Source of the DNA: Favolaschia claudopus
Taxonomy: Eukaryota > Basidiomycota > Agaricomycetes > Agaricales > Mycenaceae
Direction: 5' to 3'
Length of the DNA stretch: 64,000 nt
Assembly (NCBI GenBank): GCA_037176885.1
Contig: JAWWNJ010000166.1
Location: 450,745 to 514,744, forward strand
Part shown: positions 39,001 to 49,547 of the stretch, in pieces
How positions within the stretch are numbered: the first letter of the stretch is position 1
Layout of the letters: each line of letters opens with the position of its first letter
Position numbers and translations under genes: made by a program
The notes under the pieces: generated by a model
Databases searched by the model: none
Seen by the model: the letters and a program-made list of their open reading frames with translations, nothing else
Told to the model about the DNA's origin: nothing

Positions 39001-39978
39001 GCTAAGCCTCCCTACTGTGAAGTGTACCAATATCTCGTCAACATCCCCGAAATTGATGTAAGCAGTCTCTTCTTGTACCACCGTCAACATCATTCTCATT
39101 GCCCTACAGCCGACCTTGATCTCGTTGCCGCGCTCAGAGGAGGAGCATCAGGGGATCTCGGACTCCATTGTTAGCTATGCGACACTTGGCACTGCCGATA
39201 TCGAGCACCATCCAGACTATTTCGGAATGGGTGATGGTTTCAATGCTGTTGTGGAGCCTTTCGGAGGACAAGACCGTCCGCATCATATACTCGAGGTGAG
39301 TGTCACATCCATAGGTTGTATATCCTCTCATCTCCGTCGCACGCAGTGGTTTGTGACTCCGTGTCTGGAGCTGATCAAGGCTGCCTTTGACCGGCAGCTT
39401 AAATCTCCTGCCGACATTCTGCGATTCATCGACTACAATGAAACCAATCCGGAAGTCAATCCCTGGGGGGATAACGTCGAGATGGTGGCGCTCATTGAGC
39501 GTTTCGTCTCCCACTACTTGTTGGAGCGCGGCCATCCCCGGGACCTGGACGGTGTGATACGCGCACTGATCGACCCCGAGTTCACGGCTCCCGACTCTGT
39601 CGTCCGTGCTCGTCTCTTCCTCTCTGTTACTACTGGATCGATCCTTCTGCCTGTGAGACCTGCGGGTTGGAGAATCAAGGTGAGCAATTTTTGCCTTCGA
39701 ACAACTGTTCCAATATTTATTTTCTTTGTCACAGTGCCTCATCACACATGACTATTCCGAAGCCTACCCGACCGTTGATGCGGCGGGGGAATGACGATTT
39801 CGGGCCAGACGTCGTCATCGACTTCCGCTCTTGCTTCAAAACTTTCTCTATCACCAACAACGCTCGTCTTCGCCACCTTCTCATCTCAGAAAATGCGGAG
39901 GCAGGGAAGGACACTACATTTGGTCGCCTCTTTCATGCTCAACTTCTGGCTTCCCAGAATGCCTACACTTCGTCGTAG
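36070..39978 (+). CDS. HECT-like protein with Cys-rich N-terminal module (inside the large element)
   Basis: Starts MRLNFRLP at 36070. The first exons are 36070-36180, 36233-36289, 36326-36376, 36434-36516 and 36572 onward; about 13 more follow in frame, one with a GC-AG intron (donor AAG|GCAAGT at about 38224). The N-terminus has paired cysteines (ACIVADC..TC, CFICGHPWITH, CICGLKWSAH) suggesting zinc binding. A Ser/Pro linker with SPKKKRK (nuclear-localisation-like) follows. The C-terminal ~450 residues read like a divergent HECT ubiquitin-ligase fold: GPGIGRGPRNEVI, FLTLRLHPS...RFCVAKATGLILLLHFLFIG, FLSVTTGSILLP, and a final FRSCFKTFSI where Cys could be the thioester residue. A G5 run at 39785-39789 is one base too long to join the last two parts in frame. 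HECT identity is inferred from pattern only. Confidence 0.6.
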
Positions 39979-40110
39979 ATTACTGCTACGATGTCTCGGT
40001 ACTTTACCCCGAGCTCATTTGAAATGTTTAAGCGATTTCAGGCTCACCGTTAGTGTGAAAACTTCAAGTACTGCTATATAATCGTCTTTGAGTGTTCTTC
40101 ACTGTGCGCA

Positions 40111-41545
40111 ATGAGCCAAGCCCCCCACCCGACACAGTCGCCGGCTCAATGGAGGAGGCTCCATCTCCAGTTCGCCCCCTGCCACAACGATCTCGTACTC
40201 CTCATTATCGCCGACGCTCAGGACGAGCTCAACTCTGTTCCTCAAGTGGAGGGTAAATCATCTTGCGTTGTTATTTGTCTCTTTTCTGAGTTTGAATAGA
40301 TGAGGTCGACAATAATATGGAAGTCGTTGTTGAGCATTCAGAGGCAGGAGATTCCGTACCGTGCGTGCCACATTATTTTTGATCAGCTGTTTTTTCAACA
40401 ATTCACAAAGCGAGTTGGACTTCGATAATTGGCCTGAGGAGCCTATGGGCGAAGATCTCACTGTCACTTTGAACCCAGAAGTCGAGGCCAGCATTCATCA
40501 CTTCATGAACGCACCTGGGCTGGACTTTCTCGAGAACGCGCTCCCCAGCTCACCGTCTTACCCATTGGCGCCAATTTCAACCAATCCTTCTCCGGCAGAA
40601 GCCAATGATTTCCACAACATCATTTATCGTCCACCTACTCTTCACTCTCCACGTGCGCGTTATCCAGGCTCTAGGTCAACCTCGTTCACCAGTAGCTCGC
40701 TCGGGTTTCCTCTGACGACAGGCTCTCCAAACGCGCTGGATTTCGAGTCAACTCACGACGAATCTGCCAGTGATTCCAATCTGGACCACCTCTTCCCGCC
40801 CGGTCAACCAAAATCCCGTTCTCCCAGCAGTCGCAATGTCCCAGGGCTGGTAACGGAAGTCTCGCTAATCTGCGTGAGCGCGAACGTCTCCGCCGCACTC
40901 CTGCTCCACCTGTTGTTCCTCCCACTGTCAGCCGGCCTCCGTCAGCGATTCCAGCTGAGGTTGCTGTATATCTCGGGCTCCCATCCGAGAATCCTGCGCA
41001 GTGTGGCTTCCTGGAACTCGTTTGTGTCGCTTCTTTGGCTCCATCTCTGAGGGATCTCATCCTCGCACTTTGTGACGGCAGTGGCACAGCAGCAGAGATG
41101 TTGAGAAGGATTTGTCGGCAGCTGGATCGTACCGAGTATTGTATCGCGTGCTCTCAGCGATTGATCGAGGTTCAGGATCCCACTTTTAGTATGCTTCAAA
41201 AACACCTACTCCGAAAAGGGGTCTTTGCGCTCCCACCTCGATTCTTCTATGACGGTCATTGCGCCACGAGCCGCTCATACACCTACCAGCCATGAAATCT
41301 TCCGCATTCGTGGCATTGCTGAAGCTACATTCTTTTTCGTGCTCTATGTCTTCCCTCGTGTGAGTGCGTTTTTATCTCGCTACTGATCTGACCTAATTTT
41401 CTCTCCAGTATCTCACCGCACCTACTGTTCCTCCATCTAGCTCCTCCGCTACTCCCAGTACCATCAGAGAACAGTCGCCCAGCGAGTCGCTCAATGTCGA
41501 GAACAACCGATGCCGCAACCGCCGCAGATTGTCCAGCGCTGCTTA
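40111..41545 (+). CDS. unknown protein downstream of the HECT-like gene, frame disrupted
   Basis: Exons starting MSQAPHPTQSPAQW at 40111 continue through a short acidic exon (40302-40361) into WPEEPMGEDLTVTL and a Ser/Pro-rich stretch. Near 40850-40975 the frame must change. The product then reads PAQCGFLELVCVAS, LILALCDGSGTAAEML and YCIACSQRLIEV. The only intron that fits has a good donor (gtgagc) but a weak GAG acceptor. A second shift is needed near 41270 to reach HEIFRIRGIAEATFFF, followed by a normal intron and a stop at 41543. Family unknown. CIAC and the hydrophobic FFFVLYVFP are the only motifs. Same strand and only 130 bp after the HECT-like gene, so probably an element gene in decay. 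Confidence 0.45.
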
Positions 41546-42990
41546 GCCAATCTTGCCTTGGTGAGCGCGGCACTTGACCAGCATTTCTCTCCCCGAAGCA
41601 TATCAACTTTCCATTCTGTTGGAGGACGACGGATCTCTGCCTAAATTCGGAACCGCGTACACCCAAATTCGACAAATTCCTCATTGTCGAGGATGTCATC
41701 GCCCGCGCCAGAGGTGCAGGGATTCCAACCTCTGACGAGTACAAAATAGCGGATGCAGTTCCGCTTTGGGCTGCATTGAAACTGTCCACTTACGGAAACA
41801 CAACAAAACGTTCACCCCGGGATGCCCCGCGCTACGCTAATGTATTTACAGGATCGACAGAGCTCCAACACTGGTCCTGCATCCTCTGTAGAACAGCTAA
41901 AAGAGAATGCGCTGCGGCGATTCTTGGCGGTGTGCTTTGCCCCTGCCCTGGCCACCTCGCATACCGCACAATCTCTGACCAGGCAGGTGGCTCCGGGATT
42001 GCGATTACGATCAGGGCAAAGGTCAAGGCGGTGAAAGACAAGCTAATCCCATATAAATCTCTGTCTTATAGTTTGCGCGATGGGCCACTTACAGTAGTAG
42101 AACCTGTGAACTTGAACTATGGCTCCAGGCTTTACCGAAATGTAACTTCGCCTCCCAATCCGGAAAATCAGATTTCCTTGTAAGGGATTGTGCACCTAGT
42201 GAAATCTGGGAGTAAAAACCTCTTTTAAGGACTTCAATGAATGTCTGAAGCATCACAGAAGTATTCTCTATACCATCGCTGTTGGACATTGGCGCGTTGT
42301 GAGATGGGCAAACACGGTCACGTGACCGCGTCAACCCTTCGTTCGCATTTCGTACCTGCGCTATGAGAAAAGGTATAAAGCTTATACCTCATAGGAGCAC
42401 CAGTGCATTGCTTTATCTCGCATTTAGCTCATAATCTCTTCATTGAAAGAGCACAAACAATCACAATTTCAACTGCCTTAAAGTGTCGAAGATTATGACT
42501 CTGTAATTCAGAACAAATCCTTTCAGGGAAGTTGCTGTTGAGCATCCAGACTCCTTTGAGCGTAAATATACTGGTGTAACATTTCTAGCGCATTTGATCA
42601 TCAGAATACTGGGAAATTGGATTATTTCCGAAGGACAACCGGTTTGTGACCAAACATGCTGATTTCACTCTTTTCAACACAACACAGTTCAAAATGGTAA
42701 ATTTAGAGTATTGTATGCCTCTAATAGACTGTTCAGACGTGCATTCGATTTTCAGATGCCACGAGTTGCGGCTTTGAGCACTGGTGCACTCAAGCAACTT
42801 CCATTTCGGGTATGTTCGGCAGCTCGGTAAAGTGCGATTGGGCATCCAGAGCGTAAAATACTTTCATAGCCATGCTAAACCATGGCCTCATAATGCTAGC
42901 AGGTCTCTCTTAATACACTGTCTCACACGCAACCTTCCTAGCAAGTACTTGTTGTACTAGGTGGTCTAACTTGAAGGAAGCTAATAGCAC
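41546..42990. other. interior non-coding part of the large element
   Basis: A plausible coding scrap at about 41660-41800 (PKFDKFLIVEDVIARARG, LWAALKLSTYGN) may be the decayed end of the preceding gene. After 42200 nothing coding is seen. A perfect 14-bp palindrome cggtcacgtgaccg lies at 42315-42328, and a near-palindromic ggtataaagcttatacc at about 42373. Confidence 0.4.
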
Positions 42991-44000
42991 CTGGCAGGAG
43001 TGTTGCACAGACTACAGATAATTAATTTGAAGAGAAACCGACTGTTCAATCTTCGTACATGTGTTTTTGAGGCTGCTACGCCGACATTGCACGTTGAGGA
43101 TTCAGGAATACATCGAGTACAAGAGAACACGATCACGTGACCGCAACTCTGTCGCGATCTTCATGACAACTTCTGGTGGGAGCGGTAAATCGAAGGCGTA
43201 CTCACAACTAAGTATGAATACATCCCAGAAACAGAAAATCTCCCGCATGGCTCTACGCTGAGGCTCTTCCTGATTTGGGAACCCTGCTAGTGTGTCATCG
43301 ACGTACTTTTCGGTATGGAGACAATTGATTCAGGGAGAGTTTCACATCTAGATTGACTTGTATTGTTACAACAAGGGTCCTGATGTTCTTCCACACGTTG
43401 AGGAATTGGTTGAGTGCAACCTGTCGAACTGTTTATATCTGTATGCATATCTAACCCAATTCGGAAATTTCGTCTTCGTCCTAACTCTGTACATACTACA
43501 TCAGGGAAGCTGTAAAGCTAGATATTCGCGGAGGCACTAGTTGAGCTGTACCATGCCCCATATCTAGTGATTTCATCATCAATTTCGGCAGAAAGTAGCA
43601 AGTTTCCAACTTGTTTGTACCTGTATGTGCGTCCTAATTGGAGAGCTGCTAGCGCATCACAGAAGTGTTTCTCGGAGTGTAGGTAATTAATTTGGAGGGA
43701 CATTGATGTTCAAGTTACCCTGAATGTGTTTTCAAGCCTTAGACAAAGATATTACACGTCGAGGAATTGGTTCAAGTGCGATCAAGCCATATTGTTTGCT
43801 TCTGTATGTCGTCCGAATCCGGGACCTACTACTGCAATCAAGGTGTATCTCTCTGCACTAGGGCAATTATTCTGAAGTGGAAACCCTGAATAGATCTCAC
43901 TGGATGTGTTTCTGCTGATTAGAATGTGGTTTCCAGCGTCGAGGAATTGTAAACTTATGATTTTGCTCAGGTCACCGAACAATCCACCCATATACATATC
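42990..44000. repeat. degenerate tandem repeats, four recognisable units
   Basis: Two anchors recur together: a caattaattt-like word (near 43017, 43320, 43684, 43862) and, about 70 bp later, cacgt[tc]gaggaattg (near 43089, 43392, 43754, 43937). Spacing is about 303, 362 and 180 bp, consistent with an original ~180-bp unit or its multiples. Between them wgtgttttcaag-type and ctgtatg words also repeat. Confidence 0.6.
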
Positions 44001-44016
44001 AAAGTCCTATAGCAGA

Positions 44017-45962
44017 CTATACTCTATGGCTACTGCGCGTATGATATCGAGGTTGAGGAGTCAAACCTTCCTCCACCTCGATTGGATCATTTTCCTTCTC
44101 ATCAAACGTTGCCGTGTGACGCTTCAGTGAGCGCGGGATGGCTTCGATACGTTGTTTGACCCGCAGTGTGAGAGTGCTCTTGGGTCTGCCGGGTTTTCCC
44201 GTGCGCTTGGGCTTCAAAGAGTAAAGAGACGGCGTAGATCAATGATATTGAGCACATACTTTCGGCGGGCGACCTCGCTTTCCGACCCGCAGACGAGCAA
44301 CTTCGTCCGGGTCCAGTTTGTTGCGCAGAGGTTCGACGAAGGAGGCTGGACCAAGGGTTGATTGAAATCCGGCATTCGACACATCTTCAAATGGAGACTC
44401 CTATAGATCCGTGAGCGGAAACGACTTCCGAAAAAGCTAATCTTACTTACCACGGTGTGAGCACTCTCCCATGAGTCGGGCGGCATGGCTTTGATGATGT
44501 GATAACGGTTGTTAGCTGAGTCTTCAAAGAATCGAACTGGTACGACTTTGAACATGCGAGTGGTAGGTTCGCATGGAGCTAGGTAAGGTAAGCCTGGATC
44601 GCCATGTTATGCTCTTGCAATGAACGTAGTCCAATATGACGCACCAATGGTATGGTCAGAGTCAAAGAGACCCTCTGATTGATATAAATGGTACAGAGCA
44701 GCTGGAACTCGGACTTCGATTTTACGATAGACCTTGACAAACCCGCGAATGAAATTGTTGTCGGAATAGTCGTTGAAGTAGAAGGGATTGAGGGAGTTCG
44801 ACGCCAGCCCACAGCGTTCGAAATAGCGATCAGACACGAAGGTGCGCATGAAAACCGGAATATGGGCACGGAAGCGCGCATACAACCCATCATGGGAGCA
44901 TAGATCGAAGCTCGGCATATCCGGGTGAATGGCGCACTCGAAGAGGAGATCACTTGCCATTTGTTGACCAAGGCCAGACGCGAAACTGTCTGCTTGATTG
45001 AGAACATCCAGAATGGCCATACGGCGCTGAGTTTGAAGAACAGTGTCACGCCACTGGTCTAGACCAGCGAGCGCATCGTCGGTTTCGAAAACCCAATCGG
45101 GGGCGCTGGGCCACTTTGCCCACAGCCTATCGCGCCAGATCTCCAGAAATAATCAGCGAGTATTACCCGGAGATGCGAGAGACTAAAAACCTGTGACCCT
45201 GGGCGAAGGTCTTCCTTTTCGAACATCCTAGCGCTGCTCACGACGTGGATCTGGGTCATACGAGAATAGTCCATCACCACTATCACCTCCTCCTCCATCA
45301 CCACGGCAGCCAAGATATTAATCTTGAAATCCTCGCCTTCTTTCAAGCGTGCACCAGGTTCAATGAATCGTTCGGGGGCGAGGAATGAGCGTAAACGAGC
45401 CGCTTTGTTTTTGTTCGGGTTGTTGCCGGGGACGCATTCCGCCACAAGTTCGTCAAAATCACGTCTATCCATCACCAATATACTGCCCTCCAGTGCGAAT
45501 CGGCAGACTACCGCATGCTGAACAAGAACGGTAAATATATATGGCATATAGCAAGGAGAACTCGATGACACACATGGCCCGCAGACAGTGCGATGTGCTT
45601 CCCGCGAACAGCCACGTTTACGGGCCCAGGCTTGAGCTGCTGAGTTATAACGTATCGCCCAGGTCGATTCTTTGGGAACTTCCTATCGTCGTATTCGCAG
45701 ACTTTGGCCGGCATCGGTTCGAGGGTTTCGACGTAGTCACCAACGTCGGCAGAGAATGTCTTGTGAGCCTTCCGGGCCGTGCCTTCTGCCCATGTGCGGG
45801 GGAAAAACAAGAAGTAACCTGAAATTGAGTTTTCTCAGCTATGTCATGGACGGCAAAGCATCTAGATTAACCTTGCGGCCAACGACCAGTTTTCTTGAAG
45901 CGGCGCTTCAGTGCCCGCTTGATGCGCCGCAGAAATGCTGACAAGACTTGGAACTCAGGCAT
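44017..45962 (-). CDS. unknown protein with two C-terminal AT-hooks (inside the large element)
   Basis: Seven exons join in frame from MPEFQVLSAF (45962) to the TAG at 44017-44019, about 540 residues with no disruption. The N-terminus is very basic (RRIKRALKRRFKKTGR). The middle ~400 residues are globular and unfamiliar (YFLFFPRTWAEGTARKAHK, RRDFDELVAECVPG, LLFECAIHPDMPSFDLCSHD, HIPVFMRTFVSDRYFERCG). The end carries GKRGRPPK and GKPGRPKS, two AT-hook cores separated by an intron, so the protein should bind AT-rich DNA in the minor groove. It lies divergent to the MAPR-like gene and on the same strand as the integrase. I infer an accessory transposition or chromatin role. The family is unknown to me. 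Confidence 0.78.
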
Positions 45963-46135
45963 CGTGAACGCGACGAGACGGTGGAGCGGAGCAAAGAGTG
46001 ATTAACTTCACACGTTACCCGATCAATCAACAACGGCACGCGACACGATCTCGTGTGCTTCCGGCTTGCTCGATCCGAATGTGCGAATCATTATCTGATT
46101 CGCTTCTCCTATCCTCCACCATTAACATCTTTATA
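45963..46135. promoter_or_regulatory. bidirectional promoter region
   Basis: The 173 bp between the divergent starts at 45962 (-) and 46136 (+) must hold both promoters. A tataatg overlaps the plus-strand start and a TAATC/GATTA pair occurs near 46000. No stronger element seen. Confidence 0.5.
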
Positions 46136-46642
46136 ATGTCTCTCGCAAATGAAGTAGTTCCTCTATTTATTCCTGCCAACCCTATCAATCAAAATCTCAA
46201 CACAACGAGCCTCTCAATAATGACTCTGGCTGACTTGACAAGGGATGATGAATACGAGTTCGGTGCACGGATACTGATTGTTTTGAAAGGCACGACTCAG
46301 TGCCTTTCAATGCTTATAAGAGGAGAACTAACAGTGGTTTACAGGACTTGTGTTCGATGTCACCCGCATGAAGGAGGCTTTCGGTCCCAATGGATTGTTC
46401 AAATTCTATGCGGGGAATGATATCACGTACGCGTTAGCAAAAGGGAGTGTACTCGAGGCGGATGCGAGGGTTGTCAGGGCATCGGGACTGACAGAAAAAG
46501 AGAGAGAAAACCTGGAGCGGTGGTTTTTTGTGTTCAAGTGCGTTGTTTCGATATCTTATTGTGTTCGGTGTGTTCTGATGAGTTTAAAAGAAATAGATTT
46601 GAAGTTATCGGAAAGATAGATGAAGCAAATCAAGGATTGTAA
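46136..46642 (+). CDS. small cytochrome b5-like heme/steroid-binding (MAPR family) protein
   Basis: About 132 residues in three exons, ending at the TAA 46640-46642. The first intron appears to use a GC donor (AAAG|GCACGA near 46291, acceptor tttacag near 46345). The second runs from about 46538 to 46593. The sequence follows the MAPR pattern: LADLTRDDEYEFGARILIVLKG, VFDVTRMKEAFGPNG..FYAGNDITYALAKGS, L..KERENLERWFFVF and FEVIGK at the end. Family members bind heme non-covalently through a Tyr and act in sterol or P450 metabolism. No membrane anchor is seen; the first 25 residues are only mildly hydrophobic. Inside the large element it looks like cargo, or like a captured host gene. Confidence 0.82.
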
Positions 46643-47548
46643 TAACAACCCCATACTTGTGACATCTGTGTACTTGGCGTTAAATTGATTCGACGGAAAT
46701 TCAGTGCGTTGATGTGGAAGGAATTTTGGGGCATCCGATATAAGCATCGAGCAAGCAGCTTGAGCAGTTTAGGCGAGAAAAATAGGTTGATTAAAATTGT
46801 AATTACTTAGATATTTAGTGTATTACTCCCTCCTGAATATTCTGCGCGATTTGAAGTGCCCGAGCCCAAACCAACCGCCTTACGTTCATGTTGCGAGAAA
46901 AGAGATCAACCGATGCGTTCAATTGCTCGTCAAGTAATTGAAGCTGCCTCGGAGTGAAAGGGCAACCAGGCGGCTCGCACAAAACTTCGGAGAGGTTTGC
47001 AGGGGTGCTGGATGACGCGAACGGGTCGGTGTTGTTGGCACGCTCGTCAGGGTTATTCTAGTCCATTTTTAAGATCAAGGGCGTGCAAGGAGTAAAATTT
47101 GGATTATGTAATCATATTTCCGCCCATTTACACGGTATATAGAGCTCAGATTTAGTCTGGAGCGTTTATATAGGGAGTTAGGAATCTATTCGGCGCTTGA
47201 AACCAGCCAGAATCATGAGAAGGTGCTGCGGAAAGTGGTTGAAAAAATGCGTTACCATTCTGTCACAGGTGTCACAAGGCAGAGCAAGGGCTTGGTGCGT
47301 AGACCCAGAAGATGCATTTTACTGCGTTTTTTTTTTCAGAGAGATAGATATGCCTATATAGATTGTCTCTGGCCCAAATAATAGTGTATATGCGCCTGAG
47401 GGAGGGCGCTATGAGAAAAGTGAACGAAATTGACGTAAGAAACACAGCCACAAAGATTATATAATAAGGTTCTACCATTGACACGCCTATCAACTTAAAA
47501 ACAGACTTCAACACATCGAGGTACGAGATCAAGAGTGTTGAAGTCTGG
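46643..47548. other. intergenic region inside the large element
   Basis: AT-rich. The short minus-strand open frame at 47272-47586 has no known motif. No gene seen. Confidence 0.4.
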
Positions 47549-49126
47549 CTATGAGAGACTAGGGTTATTCTCAAGCAGGTGAGCAATTAATTCCGGCTCC
47601 TCGTTCGCCTCCCAGTCGATCCCATACTCATTGATGTCTTCGATCTCCTCCTCCTCCTCGACAGCTAAAAAGGAGGATATCCCCCGTGGACCCTCCCTCA
47701 ACATCCCGAACATAAAAAGATCACGCGGACTGCGTTCGCGCTGCCGACGAACCGTAAGCTGATGAGAGTTCCAAGCTTCGGCCCAGTCTTGAGCATCACG
47801 GTTGATTGACGCGAGGAAAAGGTGGTGAAGAAGCCATATATGGCCTGGGCGAGTGGGGTTGAGACCGTGGTTGGTTTCGAGATCGAGGAAAAAAACCTTC
47901 CATTTCTTTCCGAAGCCATGCGTAACATCGTACCACAAACGCTCGATGCGTGTGTTGTGAACGCTCCTGAAGGGAGAATCTCAGCAAGGGTATAGGAACG
48001 CAGAAATGAACTGACCTTCCCCAGATGAATGATCCTCGGCCAGGGCCTTTGACTTCCTCCATATAAACAGCAACCTCAATGTTCTCGACACCGTGATCGC
48101 CTCGCAAGCGGCTGGGACAACCATGCAGCGCAATGACGTCGAGCAACAAGCGTAGGACGCTCGCTCCGCGATTGTTGTTGTGCACACGGATTCCGAGTAC
48201 AAACCGCGAATAACCGTCGATTATACAGTGAATAACAATTTTGTAGCGAATAAGACCTGGTTGAAATTAGTCGAAGAAATTAAGATCGCACAACAATACT
48301 TACCGTGTTGACCGTCGAGATGGGCGAGCGACATTGGACCTGGGACACGATACTTCTTACGACTAATTTGTCGGTCCCCAAAGATTGCGGGAGCACCATG
48401 CACCCGCAAATACGACGCCGTTATTCGATCACGGGGAATGCGATACCCCTGAGACTTAAGATGTCCCCGAATCATACGGCGTCCGAACTGAGGAAATACT
48501 TCAAGTGTCGACGCGACAAGCTGGTCGAGATCTGCATCGGAGATGACGGAAACGGGAGGTGCAGTCGAAGTATGTACAACCTCAACTTGACCTTGTTCGT
48601 TTGTCCGAGACTGGAACACAGGCGCGCCGGGTTGAACTAGTCCAGCTCGAAGAGCGGCACGACGAACAGTGCGAGCTGAAACTCCAATTTCAGGAGCAAT
48701 TCCGGTCGGACCACGAAGATCGAGGGCGGCGCTCAAAAATTGGGGATCAATCTCAACGCGTGGCCGGCCTCGTCGCCCAGTACGAACACGATGAGCAACA
48801 GTCAGAGGGGCAGCATCAGGCGGGTCCATCGAGTCGTGGCAAGCAAGATCAAGAGCCGTCACGATGTCGGTGATAGACGTCTGAAGAGTAGCATACTCGT
48901 CTGGGGGGAAAACAGCTCGATGCTAAAAGACACCATTAGCATTCGAAGGGAGTTGTATTGGTGTCATTCTTACCATCTCCGCCGCTGAAGCTAACGCCAG
49001 TGCCCTGTCTCGAACAGCATTCAAGCTCGGTGGATCTCCGACCATAGTGCGCAGAGCTGAGAGAACATCGTCGTGAAGAGCGTGATAGGCGTCTCGTAGG
49101 TTTCTCAGTCGTTGCTCAGTGTTCAT
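47549..49126 (-). CDS. DDE integrase (rve-type core) with HTH and AT-hook-like N-terminus
   Basis: Likely transposase of the element. Four exons from MNTEQRLRNL (49126) to the TAG at 47549, about 470 residues and intact. Introns lie near 48974-48926, 48296-48240 and 48016-47969. After a helical N-terminus comes GRRGRPRVE (AT-hook-like) and a helix-turn-helix (GIAPEIGVSARTVRRAALRA). The catalytic core reads AHLDGQHG (first Asp), IIDGYSRFVLGI, LRGDHGVEN (second Asp) and SVHNTRIERLW (Glu), with 34 residues between second Asp and Glu, as in retroviral-type integrases. A C-terminal acidic tail ends the protein. This kind of rve protein is widespread as single genes in basidiomycetes and some animals. 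It differs from Gypsy/Copia integrases in lacking polyprotein partners and an HHCC finger. Confidence 0.85.
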
Positions 49127-49254
49127 ACGAGCCAGTAGAGCTTAGGTACGGCAGAATGCACACAAGAGAGTCAGGAAGAAAGAGGAATGAGAGCTGGAAG
49201 CCGTGTAAAAACACCAAGATGACGTCGCGGGAGCTGATCCCAATCAGCTGGGAA

Positions 49255-49539
49255 TGATGAGGAATCGCAGTGAATGCAAGTTCAAATTCAGAACGAGTCA
49301 GAATGTCAAGTTCAAACAGAGTTCAAGAAAAATCAGGAATGGGCCGGATTCCTTAGGAATGCTGAGGATGCAAAGTTGAATGCTAAGAGGGGAAAATGCA
49401 GGATTCATTGGGGAATCCTCAGGACCAGCGATGATTTGTAGGGATTCGTGAGGATACCTGAGGATCGACGAGGAATGGGAAGGAATCGTGCGGAATGATG
49501 GGGAAACATGATGATCAGTGAGGAAACAGATGCAAACCG
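49255..49539. repeat. right subterminal region rich in AGGAAT words
   Basis: More than ten AGGAAT/GGAATC/GAGGAT words, plus attccttaggaat near 49349. It mirrors the left end (35694-35955) in opposite orientation. Confidence 0.75.
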
Positions 49540-49547
49540 CTATTTTG
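49540..49547. repeat. candidate target-site duplication, right copy
   Basis: ctattttg, same orientation as at 35686-35693, directly outside the AGGAAT-rich end. Confidence 0.55.

Larger units (their letters stand above)
35694..49539. mobile_element. putative large (13.85 kb) integrase-bearing mobile element
   Basis: Both ends are about 250 bp of sequence packed with AGGAAT/ATTCCT words, mostly ATTCCT at the left and AGGAAT at the right, so in inverted orientation. Both hold attccttaggaat (35930-35942 and about 49349-49361). Outermost bases are only loosely inverted (left CATATGAATCACTACAGATC, right in reverse complement CGGTTTGCATCTG..TCACTGATC). An 8-bp direct repeat flanks them. Contents in order: HECT-like gene (+), unknown gene (+), degenerate tandem repeats, AT-hook protein (-), MAPR-like protein (+), DDE integrase (-). 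I know of no described element with this set, but boundaries and unity are inferred. Confidence 0.55.
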
